Source of the DNA: JBNAGF01 sp049801055
Lineage (GTDB): Bacteria > Pseudomonadota > Alphaproteobacteria > Rhodobacterales > Rhodobacteraceae
Direction: 5' to 3'
NCBI RefSeq assembly: GCF_049801055.1
Contig: NZ_JBNAGF010000013.1
Coordinates: 62,001-126,000 of the forward strand
DNA length: 64,000 bases
The position numbers and the translations under genes are program-made. This document shows, one piece after another, positions 59,318 to 64,000 of this stretch. The notes below the pieces were generated by a model. The model was not told the origin of the DNA, did not search any database, and worked only from the letters and a program-made list of their open reading frames with translations. Each line of letters begins with the position of its first letter. The stretch's first letter is position 1.

Positions 59318-60445
59318 TCAGAGACCGGCGGCCTTTGTCAGGTTCACCCGGAACCGATCGCGGCGGCGCTGGTAGCGACGGGTCATCTCTGCCGAGGCAT
59401 GCCCCAGCTGCTTCTGGACGTAGCGTTCGTCAACTTCGGCCGAACTGGCGAGCCCGGCGCGAAGGCTGTGACCGGAGAACAGCGCCAGGCGCTCTTTTTC
59501 GGTCAGCTCGGATCGGATGCCGGCGTCCAATACCGTACGCTTGATCAGGCGCGCGACATGCTTGTCGTTCAGCCTGTTTTCGGAAGCGCGTTTGCCGTCC
59601 CTCGACGTACCGACGAAGACCGGGCCGAAATTGATCTTCGCGAAATGCAGCCATTGCTCAATAGCATGCACGGGGCAGGTCTGATCCTTGGAGCCGCGGC
59701 CGATCTCGACTTCACGCCAACCGGTCTTGGCGTTGAGAGTCAGGAGGGCGCCTTTCTCCATGATCTCAATCCATCCGCCGGAATCTGGCGTGTCATCTTT
59801 ATGTACATCGAGGCTCACGATTTCCGAGCGGCGCAGGCCTCCGGCATAGCCCAGCAGCAAGATTGCCCGATCTCGCAGCCCGCGCAGATCGTAGGGCAGG
59901 GTGGCTATCATCGCGAGGATGTCCTCGGCGAGGATAGCGGCCTTCTGGACCGGCGGTCGCGCATGCTTACGCTTGATCCCGGCCAGCACGGTGGCGATGT
60001 GGCGGTTCTTGCGATCAAGGGTGAAGCCGCGCTGCGCGTAATTCCAGGCGAGACCGGACAGGCGGCGATCGATGGTGCTGACCGACAGGGGTCGGGACGC
60101 CGACTGCGAAGGGGAGGTGCCCGACCCGGACGCAAGATCCGCGAGGTACAGGCCGATCATCTCCGGTGAGGGGGGCAGCGGCTCCGCGCCCTTCATCCGG
60201 CACCAGCGCGCGAAATGCGCCCAGTCCTTTGCATAAGCCTTCAGCGTGTTGTCAGATGCCGCCGCGCGCGCATAGTCGCGTGCCGTATCGACCAGGCGAT
60301 CGAGCGTGCCCGAGCCAGCCACAAAGGACGGCAGGCTCAAGGCCTCGCCGTCAGGACCATCTCTCTCGCTGTCCTCGTTGGGCGAAGACCCGATTGGCGG
60401 CTCTGAGGTCGGTTTCTCGGTGTTTTCTGACATGTCGCCGAGCAT
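59318..60445 (-). CDS. Tyrosine site-specific recombinase
   Basis: A 375-residue phage-integrase-family recombinase. The N-terminal SAM-like core-binding domain (TLKAYAKDWAHFARWCRMKG) is followed by the catalytic domain: Arg in GYAGGLRRSEIVSL, HSLR in FSGHSLRAGLASSAEV, His in VQKQLGHASAEMTRRY and the final Tyr nucleophile. The start is ATG 60445 or 60433. It is convergent with repC. The dif-like inverted repeat at 60452-60484 is directly upstream, so a role in plasmid dimer resolution is plausible; integration is the alternative. Confidence 0.88.
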   Translation of the reverse strand: MLGDMSENTEKPTSEPPIGSSPNEDSERDGPDGEALSLPSFVAGSGTLDRLVDTARDYARAAASDNTLKAYAKDWAHFARWCRMKGAEPLPPSPEMIGLYLADLASGSGTSPSQSASRPLSVSTIDRRLSGLAWNYAQRGFTLDRKNRHIATVLAGIKRKHARPPVQKAAILAEDILAMIATLPYDLRGLRDRAILLLGYAGGLRRSEIVSLDVHKDDTPDSGGWIEIMEKGALLTLNAKTGWREVEIGRGSKDQTCPVHAIEQWLHFAKINFGPVFVGTSRDGKRASENRLNDKHVARLIKRTVLDAGIRSELTEKERLALFSGHSLRAGLASSAEVDERYVQKQLGHASAEMTRRYQRRRDRFRVNLTKAAGL

Positions 60446-60451
60446 ATTCTT

Positions 60452-60484
60452 TTACGTCCGATAATGCAAACTTATTGGACGTAA
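60452..60484. promoter_or_regulatory. Dif-like recombinase core site
   Basis: TTACGTCCGATAA (60452-60464) and TTATTGGACGTAA (60472-60484) are inverted with 12 of 13 bases matching and a 7-base centre TGCAAAC. The inner ATAA...TTAT arrangement and the short spacer are those of Xer/dif-type crossover sites. It lies 7 bases before the recombinase start, so it could also regulate that gene. Confidence 0.6.
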
Positions 60485-60558
60485 TTGCGCGCGACATAGC
60501 GGGGCGGTTTGCGCATCATATTGTGGACGAAAGCGCCGCGAGAGACTAGTGTTGTGGC

Positions 60559-61512
60559 ATGACATATCAGCCCGCCACCATCTCTGACGACCTGAACACC
60601 CTACCGCAGCTGCCGGGCTGGGTCACCTCCAGGCGTGCCGAAACCCTTGAAACTGTGGCCTTTCGGTCGGGGGCGGCGCTGACGGTGCTCGATCAGCTGA
60701 TCAGTGATCCCAGGCATGGTGTGCCCGTGAAACTGCTCGCCAACCGGCTGGCACTGAGTGCGGCGACGGTCACCTCGAAACTGGAAGGGCGGCTGGCGAG
60801 GGAGGCGGACATCCGCGATGCCTATCACCTAGCACCGCCAGGCGAGGCGCGGGGCCCGGATGGCGATCTGCTGGCCTTCTGGCGCGAGGCCGTGCGGCTT
60901 CGGGTGAGCGGGACTGGTGAGATCGTCGACCTAGTTGGTCTGGACTTCGCGGGCGAGGTGGGTGCATGGCTTGACGTGGGATTGGAACGCGCACGGACCC
61001 ATGGTCCGTTGTCGGGTTGCGTCGCAACTCTGCGCGCCGTGCTCGAGGTCGACGACCGGGCTGAACGGACCGCCTGCCTTCTGTCGGATTTGGTACTGGC
61101 GCGGGCGCTAAACCGGAGAACCCTGCTGCCGGTGTTAGCGCAGCGGATGACAAAGGCGGCGCTGCGAGACCTAGTTGCAGAAGGGCAGGGGGCCGATCTG
61201 GCAGTCGAGGTGCGAATCCTCGAGGCTATCGAAGAGTCGATCCGGTTGGCGCGGGACCTTGCCCGTCGTGCGTACACGCTTCGCACCGTTGCGCCGAAGC
61301 TGCGGGCGAAAGGGTCAGATGCAGCGGTTGACCTGTTCCTGACCGAGGATGCCGTGGCCCCGGCGTCGGTGCTGTCTCCAAGAATTCGCGGGACCTCGAT
61401 TCCGATGACCGATCGCGCCGCGCGGCGGTTTTGCGACCGGCTGGTCGAGCTGGGCGTGGCCCGGGAATTGACCGGACGGCCGAGTTTCCGACTCTACGGG
61501 ATCGCATCATGA
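60559..61512 (+). CDS. DUF1403 family protein
   Basis: A 317-residue protein starting MTYQPATISDDLNTLPQLPG, with SGAALTVLDQLISDPRHGVP, an Ala/Arg-rich middle and the ending DRLVELGVARELTGRPSFRL. This is the DUF1403 family, found on rhodobacterial replicons next to scpB-like genes. The helical content and C-terminal winged-helix-like segment suggest a DNA- or complex-associated role, but no activity is known. It overlaps the next gene by ATGA. Confidence 0.8.
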   Translation: MTYQPATISDDLNTLPQLPGWVTSRRAETLETVAFRSGAALTVLDQLISDPRHGVPVKLLANRLALSAATVTSKLEGRLAREADIRDAYHLAPPGEARGPDGDLLAFWREAVRLRVSGTGEIVDLVGLDFAGEVGAWLDVGLERARTHGPLSGCVATLRAVLEVDDRAERTACLLSDLVLARALNRRTLLPVLAQRMTKAALRDLVAEGQGADLAVEVRILEAIEESIRLARDLARRAYTLRTVAPKLRAKGSDAAVDLFLTEDAVAPASVLSPRIRGTSIPMTDRAARRFCDRLVELGVARELTGRPSFRLYGIAS

Positions 61513-62114
61513 CGACAGCGACCAGGAAACGGAAACCGGCGGATGAGGGCGGCGCTGCCTTTGACCGGGAGCTGGACGACTTGCCGCCGGAGTTGCGCTG
61601 GCGCGAATGGATGGGGCGGATCGAGGCGGTTCTGTTCGCAAGTGCGTCGCCGGTCGGGCGCGAGGATCTGGCGCGCGTGGTGGGGCAGGGGGCCTCGGTC
61701 GAGTTGTTGATCGAGGATATTCAGGCCGAGTTGGGAGGCCGCCCCTATGAACTCACGCAGGTAGCCGGTGGCTGGATGTTCCGGACGCGACCGCAGTTCG
61801 CCGAGGCGATCAAGGCGGCGGCCGATCTCGGCGAGCAGTCGCTGGCCTTCACCGAGATGGAAATGGGGGTGCTCTGCGCCATCGCCTATCACCAGCCGAT
61901 CGACCGGGCGGGCCTGGCGGATATCTTCGGCAAGGAGGTGAGCCGCGATCTGCTGGCCCGGCTGCGCTACAAGGATCTGATTACGAGCGGACCCAGGTCG
62001 CCGCGTCCCGGAGCGCCGCATACCTTCGTGACGACCGAAACGTTTCTGGTGACGTTCGACCTGCAGAGTTTACGGGACCTGCCGGAGCTCGAACTAGGAG
62101 GTGAAAGTAGTTGA
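61509..62114 (+). CDS. ScpB-like segregation/condensation protein
   Basis: A 201-residue ScpB-type double winged-helix protein with MGRIEAVLFASASPVGREDL, LTQVAGGWMFRTRPQFAEAI, EMEMGVLCAIAYHQPI and SRDLLARLRYKDLITSGPRS (normally GRPxLYxTT; here GAPHTFVTTETFL). Chromosomal ScpB works with SMC and ScpA in chromosome organisation. No scpA or smc is near, so this plasmid copy may act with DUF1403. ATG 61509 overlaps the DUF1403 stop. Confidence 0.82.
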   Translation: MTTATRKRKPADEGGAAFDRELDDLPPELRWREWMGRIEAVLFASASPVGREDLARVVGQGASVELLIEDIQAELGGRPYELTQVAGGWMFRTRPQFAEAIKAAADLGEQSLAFTEMEMGVLCAIAYHQPIDRAGLADIFGKEVSRDLLARLRYKDLITSGPRSPRPGAPHTFVTTETFLVTFDLQSLRDLPELELGGESS

Positions 62115-63052
62115 AAACCCCCCGTCGACTCTACAAGTATCGGGCGTTTTCGGACAGAACGCTCAGCGGCTTGGTCGAAGACCAACTCTATTTCGCTGAC
62201 CCCAGTACCTTCAACGATCCTTTGGACACGAAGCCAAGCATCGAGATCGATTTGGCTGAAGATCAGTTGGAAACCATGCTGATCAAACTGATCGAGCATC
62301 GCGTGCACGGCGAGTTGAGTGCGGCAGCTTCGACGATACGATACAGGGGGCCGAAGACACGTGATCACATCTTAAAGCTTAGCCGGCGTCAGGCGGAGCA
62401 GATCATTTCTAATATCCGGTACAACGCGACAGATCCCGATCTGCGATTGGAGAACCCGGTTGCCTTCCTTCTCGGTCAAGCCATCCAGCAAGAACTGCTC
62501 CGTCGATACGATGGTGGCATCGTGTCCCTTGCCGAACGCAATAATTGTCCATTGATGTGGAGCCACTACGGCGATCAGCACCGAGGCCTCGCCATAGGGT
62601 ACTCGCTGCCCGAACAAGCCGCCAACAAGGTCTTCAAGATCAAGTACGGTGGCAGCAGTATGGTCGCGGCCAGTATGGTTCTCGCGATGTTAGATGGTGA
62701 TCGCGGCGCCCGCCAGGTCGTCGACGACGCTGTGCTTCTGAAGAAAGCTCAGGACTGGCGCTACGAGAAAGAATGGCGGCTTATCGGTCGACGTGGTGCA
62801 CAGGACTCTCCGATCGAATTGGAGGAGGTTGTCTTCGGGATGAGGTGCCCGCTGGCAGTCAAATATGCTGTCGTTAGGGCGTTGGAAGATCGGCCCACGA
62901 CGGTGAAATTTTACGAGATCCGCCGAAAACCTGACACCTTCCTACTGAACCGATATGCGCTCGATGTCGATGAGATGTTGGCTACCCTGCCCAGGCGATC
63001 CCTATCCTTATACGAGGCATTTGAAAGCCTCGATCGAGACAGCTCGAGCTAG
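62111..63052 (+). CDS. DUF2971 domain protein
   Basis: A 313-residue protein beginning with TTG 62111, which overlaps the scpB stop and follows AGGAGGTGAA. It has LYKYRAFSDRTLSGLVEDQL, LYFADPSTFNDPLD, NNCPLMWSHYGDQHRGLAIG and YEKEWRLIGR, the DUF2971 pattern. The biochemical role is unknown; members often sit in accessory or defence-related regions. It converges with an ImmA-type gene, 31 bases apart. Confidence 0.82.
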   Translation: MKTPRRLYKYRAFSDRTLSGLVEDQLYFADPSTFNDPLDTKPSIEIDLAEDQLETMLIKLIEHRVHGELSAAASTIRYRGPKTRDHILKLSRRQAEQIISNIRYNATDPDLRLENPVAFLLGQAIQQELLRRYDGGIVSLAERNNCPLMWSHYGDQHRGLAIGYSLPEQAANKVFKIKYGGSSMVAASMVLAMLDGDRGARQVVDDAVLLKKAQDWRYEKEWRLIGRRGAQDSPIELEEVVFGMRCPLAVKYAVVRALEDRPTTVKFYEIRRKPDTFLLNRYALDVDEMLATLPRRSLSLYEAFESLDRDSSS

Positions 63053-63083
63053 GCGGAGGTTTATGCGAGGACGTGATAAGACG

Positions 63084-63647
63084 TCAACGCCAGCCTGCCG
63101 CTTTAGCACGCTTAAACGCGCCAGATATGTTCAACCGCATACGCATTAACTCCTTACTCACACCATACTGCGCTGCCGCCATTTCAATCGAAAGGCGTTG
63201 TCTCGCAATCGCGTGGGCGGAGGGACCTGGAACCAACAGGGTTGGTCCCAGCCAATGCGCCTCCTCTTCATCTCGGGCATTGAACATGCGTACACCAGTT
63301 TCATCACTCAAAGGCAGCGGGACGTGATGAAGGAGTCCGTGTGCCAGTTCGTGAGCAAGATCCGCCGTTTGACGTGGCTTCTCGTGGCCATCGTTCAAGA
63401 TCACAAGCCGTGCAGTACCCTTGTGAATGGTGACTGCAGAAAATCCCTTTGCGCCTGTGCATTGCCGAAGGCGTGCGACGTCGAGTGGGTGCTCTTTCTG
63501 GAATGACGAAAGATCAACAACGATGTGCTCAAGGTGTTTTGCGAGGCTCCATGGGCACAGTTTTCCGGTTTCAGGGATGCCGAGTTCGCGTCGAACATCC
63601 TGAGCGTACCATTCCGCATCGGTCTTGAAGCCCCGCCTTAGTGCCAT
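63084..63647 (-). CDS. ImmA/IrrE-family metallopeptidase
   Basis: A 187-residue protein with the zinc-protease motif HELAH (residues 99-103) in TADLAHELAHGLLHH, followed by RDEEEAHWLGPTLLVP, which supplies the third ligand Glu. ImmA/IrrE proteins cleave partner repressors of the XRE type. Its gene directly follows an XRE-type regulator gene, sharing one base. Together they form a repressor/antirepressor or toxin-antitoxin-like pair, possibly stabilising the plasmid. Confidence 0.85.
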   Translation of the reverse strand: MALRRGFKTDAEWYAQDVRRELGIPETGKLCPWSLAKHLEHIVVDLSSFQKEHPLDVARLRQCTGAKGFSAVTIHKGTARLVILNDGHEKPRQTADLAHELAHGLLHHVPLPLSDETGVRMFNARDEEEAHWLGPTLLVPGPSAHAIARQRLSIEMAAAQYGVSKELMRMRLNISGAFKRAKAAGWR

Positions 63648-63994
63648 CAGTGCGTCCTCAGGCCCTCATATGCGGATTGAATGATGCGCTCGAGAGCGTC
63701 TGCCTGTTCTTTTCCTAAGTTTGGGTCTGCGCGGAACAACATCAGTGCTTTGGTCAACGACGAGGGCTCGCCATTCTGACTGCTGTCGTGCGCGCGCATG
63801 AAATCGTCGGCGCTCAGTTTCGCCCATGAGCACAGAGATGCTAGGCTGTCTACATCCGGTCTCTTCCCTTGCGAGATCCGCGTGAGCGATGAAGCGCTCA
63901 CCCCCGACTGTTCTGCAACCTTTCTCCAGGTGAGCTTCCGTTCCTCCCGTACCGCGTCCAACGCGGCGTAGAAGCCGTTCCCGTCGAATTGCAC
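63647..63994 (-). CDS. XRE-family transcriptional regulator
   Basis: A 115-residue protein. The helix-turn-helix is in LTWRKVAEQSGVSASSLTRI, followed by SQGKRPDVDSLASLCSWAKL, a Cro/CI-type domain. It probably represses its own operon and is the likely target of the ImmA-type protease encoded by the next gene. The start at 63994 is 6 bases from the window end, so an upstream alternative cannot be excluded. Confidence 0.85.
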   Translation of the reverse strand: MQFDGNGFYAALDAVREERKLTWRKVAEQSGVSASSLTRISQGKRPDVDSLASLCSWAKLSADDFMRAHDSSQNGEPSSLTKALMLFRADPNLGKEQADALERIIQSAYEGLRTH

Positions 63995-64000
63995 ACTAGG

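Noticed and set aside
1..64000. CRISPR arrays, rRNA and tRNA genes
   Set aside because: No regularly spaced repeats and no rRNA or tRNA-like sequence were noticed on reading. A dedicated search (tRNAscan, CRISPR finder) would be decisive.

Overview
The window looks like part of a large repABC-type plasmid or chromid from an alphaproteobacterium of the Roseobacter group (Rhodobacterales). The evidence is a GC-rich sequence, a RepA/RepB/RepC replication and partition block (about 55.2-59.3 kb), plasmid-type accessory families (DUF736, DUF2493, DUF1403, an ScpB-like protein), and the CaiB/acyl-CoA dehydrogenase/Liv-ABC gene content common in that group. No rRNA, tRNA or CRISPR array was seen.

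Positions 1-48.9 kb form one large CoA-thioester catabolic region. It holds six acyl-CoA dehydrogenases, five family III CoA-transferases/racemases, four enoyl-CoA hydratases, three hot-dog-fold hydratases, two SCP-x-type thiolases (one with a DUF35 partner), intact and broken SDR dehydrogenases, an HMG-CoA-lyase-like enzyme, a citryl-CoA-lyase-like enzyme, the end of a biotin carboxylase, and EtfAB. Two branched-chain-type ABC importers each have a fatty-acyl-CoA synthetase gene inside the operon (livG-ligase-livH-livM order). The likely logic is import of a hydrophobic or branched carboxylate, activation to CoA, epimerisation, dehydrogenation, hydration and C-C cleavage, with electrons leaving through EtfAB. 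The substrate cannot be read from the sequence. Isoprenoid, steroid side-chain or other methyl-branched acids fit best. Five promoters, at least four of them in this region's main operons, share the inverted repeat CTAACA-NN-TGTTAG. This points to one TetR-type repressor encoded outside the window.

Positions 17.9-21.1 kb are damaged. An SDR gene is split by an intact IS256-family element. Its 5' end is fused head to head with a 5'-truncated PaaE-type reductase, which also carries an in-frame amber codon. This looks like loss of a divergent promoter and both gene starts.

Positions 49-54.2 kb are a run of fragments: IS66 transposase end, amine-oxidase tail, RND efflux tail, an IS21 element whose istB is fused in frame to the tail of a strawberry-notch-like helicase, a truncated primase, and a 5'-truncated DUF2493 gene.

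Positions 54.8-64 kb are plasmid backbone: DUF736, repA-repB-repC with two candidate parS palindromes and an antisense ctRNA, a tyrosine recombinase with a dif-like inverted repeat beside its start, then DUF1403-scpB-DUF2971 and a convergent XRE/ImmA pair.
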